Shown here in pieces: positions 27,945 to 35,240 of a DNA stretch of 52,868 bases. Position 1 is the stretch's first letter; every line of letters starts with the position of its first letter. Where the stretch lies: positions 1 to 52,868 of the forward strand of contig NZ_CAJAXH010000156.1 of NCBI RefSeq assembly GCF_903946935.1. Direction: 5' to 3'. Source of the stretch: an uncultured Thiodictyon sp. GTDB taxonomy: Bacteria; Pseudomonadota; Gammaproteobacteria; Chromatiales; Chromatiaceae. The notes under the pieces were generated by a model, which worked only from the letters and a program-made list of their open reading frames with translations, was not told the DNA's origin and made no database searches. The position numbers were made by a program, and so were the translations under genes.

Positions 27945-29126
27945 ATGTCCTTCATCAAGCTCACCGATCTCGACCTTGCCGGCAAGCGGGTACTGATCCG
28001 TTCAGACCTCAATGTTCCGGTCAAGAACGGCAAGGTCACCTCGGACGCCCGCATCGCCGCCTCTATGGCCACCTTTGAGCACTGCATCAAGGCCGGTGCC
28101 AAGGTCATGGTCATGTCCCACCTGGGGCGGCCGGAAGAGGGCGTGTTCTCCGAGGCCGATTCGCTCAAGCCGGTCGCCGATGACCTGGCCGTTAAGCTGG
28201 GCCGGCCGGTGCGTCTGATTCGCGACTATCTGGGGCAGACCCTGGACATCGCCGATGGCGAACTGGTCCTGCTCGACAACGTCCGCTTCAACAAGGGCGA
28301 GGGCAAGGACAACGAGGCCCTGGCCAAGCAATACGCCGCACTGTGCGATGTCTTCGTCATGGACGCCTTCGGCACCGCCCACCGCGCCCAGGCGTCCACC
28401 CATGGGGTCGGCAAGTTTGCCCCCACCGCCTGCGCCGGTCTGCTGCTGGCCGATGAACTGGACGCGCTGAAGAAGGCCCTGGCCAATCCGGCACGCCCGA
28501 TGGTCGCCATCGTCGGCGGCTCCAAGGTCTCCACCAAGCTGACGGTGCTCGAGGCCCTGTCGGAGAAGGTCGACCAACTGGTGGTCGGCGGCGGCATCGC
28601 CAACACCTTCCTGGCCGCCAGCGGACATGCGATCGGCAAGTCGCTGTGCGAGCACGACCTGATCCCCACCGCCCAGGCTCTGATGGCGAAGATGACCGCC
28701 CGTGGCGCGACCATCCCGATCGCGGTCGACGTAGTCACCGGCAAGAATTTCTCCGAGACCGAGCCGGCCGTCGCCAAGGATGCCGATAGCGTGGCCGATG
28801 ACGACATGATCTTCGACATCGGCCCCAAGTCCGCCCAACAACTCGCCGACATCATCGGCAAGGCCGGCACCATCGTGTGGAACGGCCCGGTGGGCGTATT
28901 CGAGTTCGACCAATTCGGCGAGGGTACCAAGACCGTCGCCATGGCGATTGCCAACGCCGCGGGCTTCAGCCTGGCGGGCGGCGGCGACACCATCGCGGCC
29001 ATCCAGAAATACGACATCTATGACAAGATCTCCTATATCTCCACGGCGGGCGGCGCCTTCCTGGAGTATCTGGAGGGCAAGACCCTGCCGGCCGTCGCCA
29101 TGCTCGAATCCCGCGCGAAAAACTGA
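27945..29126 (+). CDS. pgk: Phosphoglycerate kinase
   Basis: The 393-residue protein matches Pgk in length. It has [19 protein letters not shown] (substrate-binding Arg and Asp), SHLGRPEEG, the hinge region and GGGDTIAAI near the C-terminus for nucleotide binding. It transfers phosphate between 1,3-bisphosphoglycerate and ADP. The ATG at 27945 ([16 protein letters not shown]) follows GGAGG; a longer frame from 27867 is repeat sequence and was discarded. It sits between gap and pyk on the same strand. Confidence 0.97.
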   Translation: MSFIKLTDLDLAGKRVLIRSDLNVPVKNGKVTSDARIAASMATFEHCIKAGAKVMVMSHLGRPEEGVFSEADSLKPVADDLAVKLGRPVRLIRDYLGQTLDIADGELVLLDNVRFNKGEGKDNEALAKQYAALCDVFVMDAFGTAHRAQASTHGVGKFAPTACAGLLLADELDALKKALANPARPMVAIVGGSKVSTKLTVLEALSEKVDQLVVGGGIANTFLAASGHAIGKSLCEHDLIPTAQALMAKMTARGATIPIAVDVVTGKNFSETEPAVAKDADSVADDDMIFDIGPKSAQQLADIIGKAGTIVWNGPVGVFEFDQFGEGTKTVAMAIANAAGFSLAGGGDTIAAIQKYDIYDKISYISTAGGAFLEYLEGKTLPAVAMLESRAKN

Positions 29127-29134
29127 AGAGGACA

Positions 29135-29198
29135 AGCGGTCAGCGCTCACTACTCAGCCGTCAGCCCGAGGGCGCTGCGTATTCGCCCGCTGACCGCT
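29135..29198. repeat. Inverted repeat in the pgk-pyk gap
   Basis: AGCGGTCAGCG (29135-29145) pairs perfectly with CGCTGACCGCT (29188-29198); related CAGC/GCTGA words lie around it (TCAGCCGTCAGC, GCTGATTGCTGATAGC). It fills most of the 98-bp gap. No T run follows. Confidence 0.5.
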
Positions 29199-29224
29199 GA
29201 TTGCTGATAGCTAAGAGCCCACCA

Positions 29225-30667
29225 ATGACCAGACGTACCAAGATCGTTGCGACACTAGGCCCCGCCACGGACTCCCCGGCGGTGATGGATGCCATCATCG
29301 CCGCCGGCGTCGATGTCGTCAGGCTCAACCTTTCACACGACACCCACGAGCGTCACCGCGAGCGCGTGCGCCTGGTGCGTGAGCGCGCACTCACCACCGG
29401 CCAGGAGCTGGCCATCCTCATCGACCTGCAGGGGCCCAAGATCCGCATCGGCCGCTTCCATGACGGGGCGGTCGAACTCGCCAATGGGGCCGCCTTCGCC
29501 ATCGACTCCGACTGCCTGCTGGCGGACGGGGACGGCACCCAGGTCGGCACCACCTATCCGGAACTGGCGCAGGACGTGCGCCCCGGCGACGTCCTGCTGC
29601 TGGACGACGGGGCCATCGAACTGCTGGTCGAGTCGGTGACCGGCGGGCGCATCGCCTGCACCGTCGTCAGCGGCGGCACCCTCTCCAATGCCAAGGGCAT
29701 CAACAAGAAGGGCGGCGGGCTCTCGGCCCCGGCCCTGACCGACAAGGACAAGGCAGACATCCGCTTCGCCGCCGAGATCGGGGCGGATTATCTCGCGGTG
29801 TCCTTTGTGCGCAGCGCCGAGGATGTCAATCTGGCCCGCGAACTGCTGCGCGCGGCCGGCGGCCGGGGCGGCATTGTCGCCAAGATCGAGCGGGCGGAGG
29901 CACTGAACTGTGTCGATGAGATCATCCAGGCGTCCGATGTGATCATGGTCGCCCGCGGGGACCTGGGGGTGGAGATCGGCGACGCCAAGCTCCCGGCGGT
30001 GCAGAAGCGGCTGATCAAGCGCGCCCGCGATCTCAACCGGGCGGCCATCACCGCCACCCAGATGATGCAGTCCATGATCGACCACGCCATCCCGACCCGG
30101 GCCGAGGTGTTCGACGTGGCCAACGCGGTACTCGACGGGACCGATGCGGTTATGCTGTCGGCCGAGTCCTCGGTCGGCCGCTTCCCGGTCCAGGTGGTGG
30201 AGGCGCTCGACCGCGTCTGTGTCGAGGCGGAGCTGCATGTCACCCGTTCCGGGCACCGCCTCGACTCCGTCTTCGGCCGGGTCGACGAGGCCATCGCCAT
30301 GGCCGCCATGTATACCGCCAACCACTTGGGCGTGAAGGCCATCGCGGCGCTGACCGAGACCGGCGCCACGGTAAAATGGATGTCCCGCATCAGCTCCGGC
30401 ATCCCCATCTATGCGATGTCCGGCAGCACGGAAACCAGGCGCCGGGCGCGGATTTTCCGCGGCGTCTATCCGTTGAGCTTCGATGAGGCGTGCCAGGACG
30501 TCAACCTGGTCAACCAGGCGGTGATCGAAGAGCTCAAGCGACATGGCACCGTGTGCGACGGCGACCTGGTGATCATCACCAAGGGCGACCGCTGCGGCGT
30601 CGAAGGCCAGACCAACATCATGAAGATCATGCGGGTCGGAGAGCATCAGGTGGTGGAGCGGGATTAG
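29225..30667 (+). CDS. pyk: Pyruvate kinase
   Basis: The 480-residue protein begins TKIVATLGPATDSP and carries LNLSH, DLQGPKIRIG, the metal and substrate segment VARGDLGVEIG, and the signature IKRARDLNRAAITATQMM. These are hallmarks of pyruvate kinase, which makes pyruvate and ATP from phosphoenolpyruvate. The ATG at 29225 gives the standard N-terminus. It lies between pgk and fba; the placement of pyk inside a gap-pgk-fba row is frequent in Gammaproteobacteria with Calvin-cycle metabolism. Confidence 0.97.
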   Translation: MTRRTKIVATLGPATDSPAVMDAIIAAGVDVVRLNLSHDTHERHRERVRLVRERALTTGQELAILIDLQGPKIRIGRFHDGAVELANGAAFAIDSDCLLADGDGTQVGTTYPELAQDVRPGDVLLLDDGAIELLVESVTGGRIACTVVSGGTLSNAKGINKKGGGLSAPALTDKDKADIRFAAEIGADYLAVSFVRSAEDVNLARELLRAAGGRGGIVAKIERAEALNCVDEIIQASDVIMVARGDLGVEIGDAKLPAVQKRLIKRARDLNRAAITATQMMQSMIDHAIPTRAEVFDVANAVLDGTDAVMLSAESSVGRFPVQVVEALDRVCVEAELHVTRSGHRLDSVFGRVDEAIAMAAMYTANHLGVKAIAALTETGATVKWMSRISSGIPIYAMSGSTETRRRARIFRGVYPLSFDEACQDVNLVNQAVIEELKRHGTVCDGDLVIITKGDRCGVEGQTNIMKIMRVGEHQVVERD

Positions 30668-30743
30668 GCCCCGCATCGACCCTCACAGCTCCGACCATCC
30701 ATCCCAGTCACGAATGCTTGCATAACCACACGAGGAAGACTCC

Positions 30744-31808
30744 ATGGCCCTGATTTCAATGCGTCAACTGCTGGACCACGCCGCCGAACACGGTTACGGC
30801 GTGCCGGCCTTCAATGTGAATAACCTCGAGCAGATGCGCGCCATGATGGAGGCGGCCGATGCGACCGACTCCCCGGTCATCGTGCAGGCCTCCGCCGGTG
30901 CCCGCAAGTATGCCGGTGCCCCCTTCCTGCGCCACCTGATCCTGGCCGCCATCGAGGAATGGCCGCATATCCCGGTGTGCATGCACCAGGATCATGGCAC
31001 CTCCCCCGCCATCTGCCAGCGCTCCATCCAACTCGGGTTCAGCTCGGTCATGATGGATGGCTCACTGCGTGAGGACGGCAAGACCCCCGCCTCCTATGAC
31101 TACAACGTGGATGTGACCAGGACCGTGGTCGCCATGTCGCACGCCTGCGGCGTCTCGGTCGAGGGCGAACTGGGCTGCCTGGGTTCGCTTGAAACCGGCC
31201 AGGCCGGCGAAGAGGATGGCGTGGGCGCCGAGGGTACCCTGGACCATAGCCAGTTGCTCACCGACCCCGAAGAGGCCGCCGACTTCGTCGCCAAGACCAA
31301 GGTCGACGCGCTGGCCATCGCCATCGGCACCTCCCACGGCGCCTACAAGTTCACCCGGCCGCCCACCGGCGACATCCTGGCCATCCAGCGCATCAAGGAG
31401 ATCAACGCCCGCATCCCCAACACCCACCTGGTGATGCACGGCTCGTCCTCCGTGCCCCAGGAGTGGCTGGCGATCATCAACAAGTTCGGCGGCGACATGG
31501 GCGAGACCTATGGCGTGCCGGTCGAGGAAATCGTCGAGGGCATCAAGCACGGCGTGCGTAAGGTCAACATCGACACCGATCTGCGCATGGCCTCCACCGG
31601 CGCCGTGCGTCAGTTCTTTGCCGAACACCCGAAGGAATTCGACCCCCGCAAGTTCCTCGCCGCCGCCACTAAGGCCATGAACGGCATCTGCAAGGCCCGT
31701 TACGAGGCCTTCGGCACCGCCGGCTGGGCCAGCAAGATCAAGCCGCTGTCATTGGAGGCCATGACCGCCCGCTACGCCAAGGGCGAGCTTGACCCCAAGA
31801 TCAACTAG
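30744..31808 (+). CDS. fba: Class II fructose-1,6-bisphosphate aldolase
   Basis: The 354-residue protein has class II aldolase features: [12 protein letters not shown] at the start, the zinc-binding HQDHGTS (about 87-93), [20 protein letters not shown] and VMHGSSSVP. It cleaves or forms fructose-1,6-bisphosphate (and sedoheptulose-1,7-bisphosphate in Calvin-cycle bacteria). The length and [10 protein letters not shown] segment fit the cbbA/Fba type used in CO2-fixing bacteria. It is the last gene of the cluster, 76 bp after pyk, and is followed by a strong terminator. Confidence 0.96.
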   Translation: MALISMRQLLDHAAEHGYGVPAFNVNNLEQMRAMMEAADATDSPVIVQASAGARKYAGAPFLRHLILAAIEEWPHIPVCMHQDHGTSPAICQRSIQLGFSSVMMDGSLREDGKTPASYDYNVDVTRTVVAMSHACGVSVEGELGCLGSLETGQAGEEDGVGAEGTLDHSQLLTDPEEAADFVAKTKVDALAIAIGTSHGAYKFTRPPTGDILAIQRIKEINARIPNTHLVMHGSSSVPQEWLAIINKFGGDMGETYGVPVEEIVEGIKHGVRKVNIDTDLRMASTGAVRQFFAEHPKEFDPRKFLAAATKAMNGICKARYEAFGTAGWASKIKPLSLEAMTARYAKGELDPKIN

Positions 31809-31810
31809 CC

Positions 31811-31863
31811 TTTTTTCGGCTCTGCCGAAAAAAGAAGGGCGCCCTCCGGGCGCCCTTCTTTTT
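31811..31863 (+). terminator. Double Rho-independent terminator after fba
   Basis: Two hairpins in tandem: CTTTTTTCGGC-TCT-GCCGAAAAAAG (about 31810-31834) and GAAGGGCGCCC-TCC-GGGCGCCCTTC (31834-31844 with 31848-31858) followed by TTTTT. The second is a textbook intrinsic terminator and closes the tkt-fba cluster. The first is A/T-flanked and could work on either strand. Confidence 0.9.
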
Positions 31864-31867
31864 GCTC

Positions 31868-31931
31868 GTGACACCGCTTCGCGGTGTCACGCATGTGTCA
31901 GGCGCTCTGCGCCGCGCGCCAGTGTTCCACC
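31868..31931. repeat. Double-hairpin repeat family C, copy 2
   Basis: GTGACACCGC-TTC-GCGGTGTCAC (31868-31890), then a spacer with TGTCAGGCGC and the GCGCC-rich tail ending CCAGT. It matches copies at 9141 and 33373 over about 60 bp. Downstream, near 32002-32017, a CCGCAC-CCCA-GTGCGG hairpin like the one near 1880 follows. Confidence 0.6.
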
Positions 31932-32075
31932 ATTCCGGCCGGGACGCGGCAATCCTGCACCAGGGATGATAACCTCCCAATCGACGCGCAGTGCCTGGGA
32001 GCACCGCACCCCAGTGCGGCGTGAAATCCGATTTTCGCTTGAGACAGTGAATATTATTCACTACCATAGCCACCA

Positions 32076-32309
32076 ATGACCACGCCGCACCGAACCCCCA
32101 ACTGGCTGATCAAGGTCTATGGCTCCGAGCACGGGATACCCCACTATCACCTGCACAGCCCGGACGGACGCGCGGTCGTCGCCATTGAGGATGGCACCGT
32201 CTTTGCTGGGTCAGTACCGGCGCGTACGCTTGCCGAGGCCAGGGCATGGGCCGCCGATCACACGGCCGACCTGCTGGCCGAGTGGCGAACGCTCAACCCC
32301 ACGTTGTGA
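32076..32309 (+). CDS. DUF4160-like small protein
   Basis: The 77-residue protein has the family core: a strand IKVYGSEHGIPHYHLH with the His-x-Pro-His-x-His pattern, then a short strand with DGTVFAGS and a C-terminal helix ending AEWRTLNP. DUF4160 genes are commonly paired with DUF2442 genes, as here (the next start is 12 bp on). Such pairs are suspected toxin-antitoxin units, but this is not established. Small, intact, of unknown activity. Confidence 0.65.
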   Translation: MTTPHRTPNWLIKVYGSEHGIPHYHLHSPDGRAVVAIEDGTVFAGSVPARTLAEARAWAADHTADLLAEWRTLNPTL

Positions 32310-32320
32310 GGCACCCATTC

Positions 32321-32758
32321 ATGTTGACTATCGCTGCCGTCAGGGCGATTCCCCCAGCGACCATTGAGGCCGATTTATCCGACGGCAAGACGCTGACGCT
32401 CGACGCGACCAATATCATCGGTTCCACCGGATATGAATCCCTGACTGACGCGGATCGATTCGCCGCGGTTACCTTATCTGATTGGGGGCACGGGATTGAA
32501 TGGCCCGCGATCGATCAAGGCATCTCCATCGAGACCTTGATCCGTCTGGCCCGCGAGCAGGCAGGCACCGCGTTTCCCACTGCCGACTTCAATATTTGGA
32601 TGCAACGCAACGGACTCACGTTCACCACTGCCGCCCAGGCCCTGGGGCTCTCCCGCCGCACCATCATCTATTACAACACGGGGCAGAAGCCCATCCCCAT
32701 CTATATCGGGCTGGCCTGCGAGGGCTGGGAGGCCCGCCATCGCCGCCAGGCGGCCTAG
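32321..32758 (+). CDS. DUF2442-type protein with C-terminal helix-turn-helix
   Basis: The 145-residue protein has an N-terminal beta-rich DUF2442-like part (about 1-85; LSDGKTLTLDATNII and SDWGHGIEWPAID) and a C-terminal part (95-140) that reads as a helix-turn-helix (GLTFTTAAQALGLSRRTIIY). The second half suggests DNA binding and autoregulation. The ATG at 32321 is 12 bp after the DUF4160 stop. Together they look like an operon of the antitoxin-like kind. No promoter recognised. Confidence 0.65.
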   Translation: MLTIAAVRAIPPATIEADLSDGKTLTLDATNIIGSTGYESLTDADRFAAVTLSDWGHGIEWPAIDQGISIETLIRLAREQAGTAFPTADFNIWMQRNGLTFTTAAQALGLSRRTIIYYNTGQKPIPIYIGLACEGWEARHRRQAA

Positions 32759-32812
32759 CCGCAATACGTGACACAGTCTCCGGGGCCGAAAAGACATGAC
32801 TGAGCGAACACG

Positions 32813-33193
32813 ATGCCATCCACCGCCGACCACCCCAAACCGCCCTTCGACTTCAGCAAACTCAAGGCCAGATGGGCACGCGAGCAGGCCGGAACGCGCG
32901 CCGAGTCCAGTCGCCTTCGCGACCAGGTGCGCCGCGAGGTGCCACCGATCCTGCGTCGCTATGGCATCACCCAGGCCTATCTGTTTGGCTCAGTCGCCGA
33001 GGGTCGCGCCGGCGCACGCTCCGACGTGGACTTGCTGGTGATGGGTGTTGCCGCGGCAACCTACTGGAACCTGCGGCACGACCTGGAACAGGCCCTGGAC
33101 CGGCCCTTGGACCTGTTGACCCAGGACGATGACCCGGTGTTCGTCGGCAAAATCATCGCCCGTGGAGAATTGATCGATGGCCCGTACCCCTGA
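32813..33193 (+). CDS. Minimal nucleotidyltransferase (MNT-like)
   Basis: The 126-residue protein has a helical N-terminal tail and then the nucleotidyltransferase core: YLFGSVAEGRAGARSDVDLL, the GS-x9-DxD motif with its metal-binding aspartates, followed by a conserved helix and a third acidic strand (LDLLTQDDD). MNT proteins often work as antitoxins that modify a HEPN toxin by adding nucleotides. The only downstream frame is a 41-residue stub, so the partner may be lost or very small. Catalytic residues are intact. Confidence 0.75.
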   Translation: MPSTADHPKPPFDFSKLKARWAREQAGTRAESSRLRDQVRREVPPILRRYGITQAYLFGSVAEGRAGARSDVDLLVMGVAAATYWNLRHDLEQALDRPLDLLTQDDDPVFVGKIIARGELIDGPYP

Positions 33194-33199
33194 GCTGCT

Positions 33200-33325
33200 A
33201 TGCGCGGCTTTGAACTCGACTGGGAGCGCGAGCGGCTGGTCGCCTCCCGCTTTCGACGCACCGCGGCCCTGTTGCATTTGCAGGTCAACGAGTTCCTTGC
33301 CGCGATCGAAGTGCTGGAAACCTGA
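33200..33325 (+). CDS. Short frame after the nucleotidyltransferase, possible truncated partner
   Basis: Starting 6 bp after the nucleotidyltransferase stop, a 41-residue frame reads MRGFELDWERERLVASRFRR and ends in AAIEVLET. It is helical and charged, as partner proteins of nucleotidyltransferases often are, but it is far shorter than a HEPN domain (about 110-130 residues). It could be the remains of such a partner or a small protein in its own right. No function assigned. Confidence 0.35.
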   Translation: MRGFELDWERERLVASRFRRTAALLHLQVNEFLAAIEVLET

Positions 33326-33372
33326 CCGTACCTGGGAGCTGCGTCGGCTGCTGCTTTCCATAGGCCAGTCTC

Positions 33373-33432
33373 GTGACACCGCTCCGGCCGTGTCATGTCT
33401 GCGTCAGGGGCTCCGCGCGGGGGGCGCCAGTG
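33373..33432. repeat. Double-hairpin repeat family C, copy 3 (degraded)
   Basis: GTGACACCGCTCCGGCCGTGTC with a mismatched stem, followed by GCGTCAGGGGCTCCGCGCGG and GCGCCAGTG. It aligns with copies 1 and 2. It directly abuts the conserved leader of the broken DUF4325 copy. Confidence 0.5.
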
Positions 33433-33469
33433 ATTTACATTTTTCGGGTCGCGACCCCATGATGCTGCC

Positions 33470-33602
33470 ATGAACACCACTACGCACCGCACCACCTGAC
33501 GTTGAGCACCCAGACCAAGGGCCGCCTCGCGGCCGTACGCGCCGCCGCCGTGCCGGTCCGGGAGCAGGCCGAGGGCGCGCTTGAGCCTGGTAGCGAACGA
33601 AT
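33470..33602 (+). pseudogene. Broken second copy of the DUF4325 gene (5' part)
   Basis: From the ATG at 33470 the sequence aligns with the first 40 or so codons of the DUF4325 gene at 1919-2242. A single missing base after codon 8 (CGC ACC ACC TGA versus CGC ACC CAC CTG) shifts the frame; afterwards the other frame reads HLTLSTQTKGRLAAVRAAA and VPVREQAEGALE, nearly identical to the intact copy. Homology ends near 33590. The 40 bp upstream, including the palindrome at 33446-33457, are conserved too. No ATPase gene accompanies this copy. It cannot encode a STAS-like domain. Confidence 0.8.
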
Positions 33603-33723
33603 GACCATAGTATAGGCTTGACCCTATCAGTGGCGCAATTCTTGGGAAACCAATTCACTAAGGGCCTTGGCGCCAGCGTATTAAACCGTCTTATAATAAA
33701 AAGACCATCCAAGACCTCGATAA

Positions 33724-34068
33724 TCAAGACGCCGCCTGCAACATGAAATCGACATGCACTGCGTCAAAGGGGAATTCGATCATCCCCGTGTCGGTCCGCT
33801 CCAGCAACCCAGCATTCAGGAGCGTATGCACGTCCGCTTCTACTGCCTTCAGGTCACGCCCCACCTGCCGCGCCGCCTCCCGTAAACTGACGGGGCCGGC
33901 GCCGGTCAGCACCCGCAAGAGCGCCCGGCACTTGGGCGTCAGGGTCCGCCAGAGATCATCGACTGTGGCGAAAGTGCGAAAAGCCCCCTGCGGCTCGCCG
34001 CTTATGGCACGCGTGAAGCGCGCGTTGGTTTCCTCGCGGCTGGCGACACCAATGGTGACAGCGTTCAT
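33724..34068 (-). CDS. HVO_A0114-family winged-helix protein, putative antitoxin
   Basis: The 114-residue protein begins TIGVASREETNARF, the typical opening of the HVO_A0114 DNA-binding family, then has a winged-helix domain (about 55-105; GPVSLREAARQVGRDLKAVE as the recognition region). It probably represses its own operon. The ATG at 34068 has GGAGGGG five bases upstream; an earlier ATG at 34086 is possible. Such proteins are usually encoded with a DUF6516 partner. Here the partner's reading frame ends one base before this start but lacks its N-terminal half. Confidence 0.7.
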   Translation of the reverse strand: MNAVTIGVASREETNARFTRAISGEPQGAFRTFATVDDLWRTLTPKCRALLRVLTGAGPVSLREAARQVGRDLKAVEADVHTLLNAGLLERTDTGMIEFPFDAVHVDFMLQAAS

Positions 34069-34069
34069 G

Positions 34070-34258
34070 TTATCCCCTCCAGCCATCGACTTGGCGCCAA
34101 AAATCGGCTAGTAGTTCCGGCAGAGTAGTGAAGGCATAGGGTATCTCGACCGGGCCAAGATGCCGATGATCGCCTTTGCCTGCCTCGTTGTCGAAGCGCA
34201 CCACGCACACACCATCGACCACGAACGCCAAGCGATACTTGCTCAGGCACTTACCGCA
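34070..34258 (-). pseudogene. C-terminal half of a DUF6516-family (toxin-like) protein
   Basis: The frame reads KYRLAFVVDGVCVVRFDNEA, GKGDHRHLGPVEIPYAF, then TTLPELLADFWRQVDGW and stops one base before the antitoxin ATG. The RFDNEAGKGDHRH segment is the conserved heart of DUF6516. A full protein has about 45 more residues at the N-terminus; here the frame meets a stop at 34259-34261 and there is no start codon. I regard it as a 5'-deleted toxin. Sequence further upstream (34260-34640) holds no recognisable gene apart from a DUF29-like start. Confidence 0.65.
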
Positions 34259-34336
34259 TCACCAACAGCAATATTCGCCCCAATATGGCAAAATACTGGC
34301 TTGCGTAGTAGAAGTCGGACGGCCTGGGGCCATTTT

Positions 34337-34410
34337 TCCCTGCGGAGCGCGCCATGCGGAACATCAAGGACGACGAGGCTACATCGGCGCCAAGCGTCCG
34401 GGGGTCGCCG
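34337..34410 (+). pseudogene. Duplicated 5' end of a DUF29-type gene
   Basis: Around the ATG at 34354 the DNA resembles that around the real DUF29 start at 34648: a TTTT-CTG-GGAGCGC-CGCC block before the ATG, then similar opening codons (MRNIKDDEATSAP against [13 protein letters not shown]). Similarity fades after about 25 codons and no DUF29 body follows in the next 290 bp. This points to a partial tandem duplication or the leftover of a second DUF29 gene. Confidence 0.4.
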
Positions 34411-34647
34411 CGCAGCGCCCGCGAGGCAGTCCAGGTGCTCCCTATATATCTTCATCTTGCGCACTGGGCCGCCCCGCTGTGCCCAGTCGGCCGCTCGGTC
34501 GCGGATCAGCCCGACTTGTCAGGCATGTCGGGTCTGGTGTCCGCCACGTCTTGGGTCCCCGCAAGCCGGACCGCCGCTGTACAAGGCGCGACACCACCCG
34601 CCCGACCGGGCTAGACTTGGCCCACCGTTTTACTGGGAGCGCTCGCC

Positions 34648-35187
34648 ATGCCGACACTCAAGGACCGCGAGGCCGCCGGGACGCCGCGCCCGCCATCCCG
34701 CGGCGCCGTCGCCGCTGCCGCACGCGACGACAGCGACGCAAAAACGCTCTATGAACAGGATTTTTTTGCCTGGACGAACAGTCAGGCGGCACTATTGCGG
34801 TCGGGACGTCTGGCGCAAGCGGATATCGAGCATATCGCGGAGGAAATCGAAGGCATGGGTAAGAGCGAATTGCGGGAGCTGGAAAATCGCCTCGCCGCGC
34901 TCTTGCTGCATCTGCTGAAATGGCAATTTCAACCGCAACGCCGCGGCCGCGGTTGGGAACTCGCCATCCGCGAGCAGCGCCGGAAACTGCGGCGCCATAT
35001 CGATCAAAACCCGAGCCTTAGATCCAGGCTCGATCAGGCCATGGACGATGCGTATGGTGATGCAATCTTGACGGCCGCACGGGAAACCGATCTTCCGGAA
35101 GAGACCTTTCCGCCGCTCTGCCCCTACACTGTGGAGCAAACTCTTGATGACTGCTGGTTGCCGGATGGTCAATCGGCGATCCGATAA
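34648..35187 (+). CDS. DUF29 domain protein
   Basis: The 179-residue protein has the DUF29 body from residue 33: [38 protein letters not shown] and [12 protein letters not shown], with a helical C-terminal half. DUF29 proteins are abundant in cyanobacteria and Chromatiaceae; their function is unknown. The first 30 residues are low-complexity and variable. GGGAG precedes the ATG by eight bases. It stands alone before ileS. Confidence 0.8.
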   Translation: MPTLKDREAAGTPRPPSRGAVAAAARDDSDAKTLYEQDFFAWTNSQAALLRSGRLAQADIEHIAEEIEGMGKSELRELENRLAALLLHLLKWQFQPQRRGRGWELAIREQRRKLRRHIDQNPSLRSRLDQAMDDAYGDAILTAARETDLPEETFPPLCPYTVEQTLDDCWLPDGQSAIR

Positions 35188-35240
35188 CACACTCTTTCTC
35201 ACACGCGCAAGCGTGGGAAAAAGACGATAAAGGCAAACGC

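Noticed and set aside
34176-34754. 192-codon plus-strand frame before the DUF29 gene
   Set aside because: No domain, overlaps the DUF6516 remnant and the DUF29 start in another frame; open mainly because of GC content.
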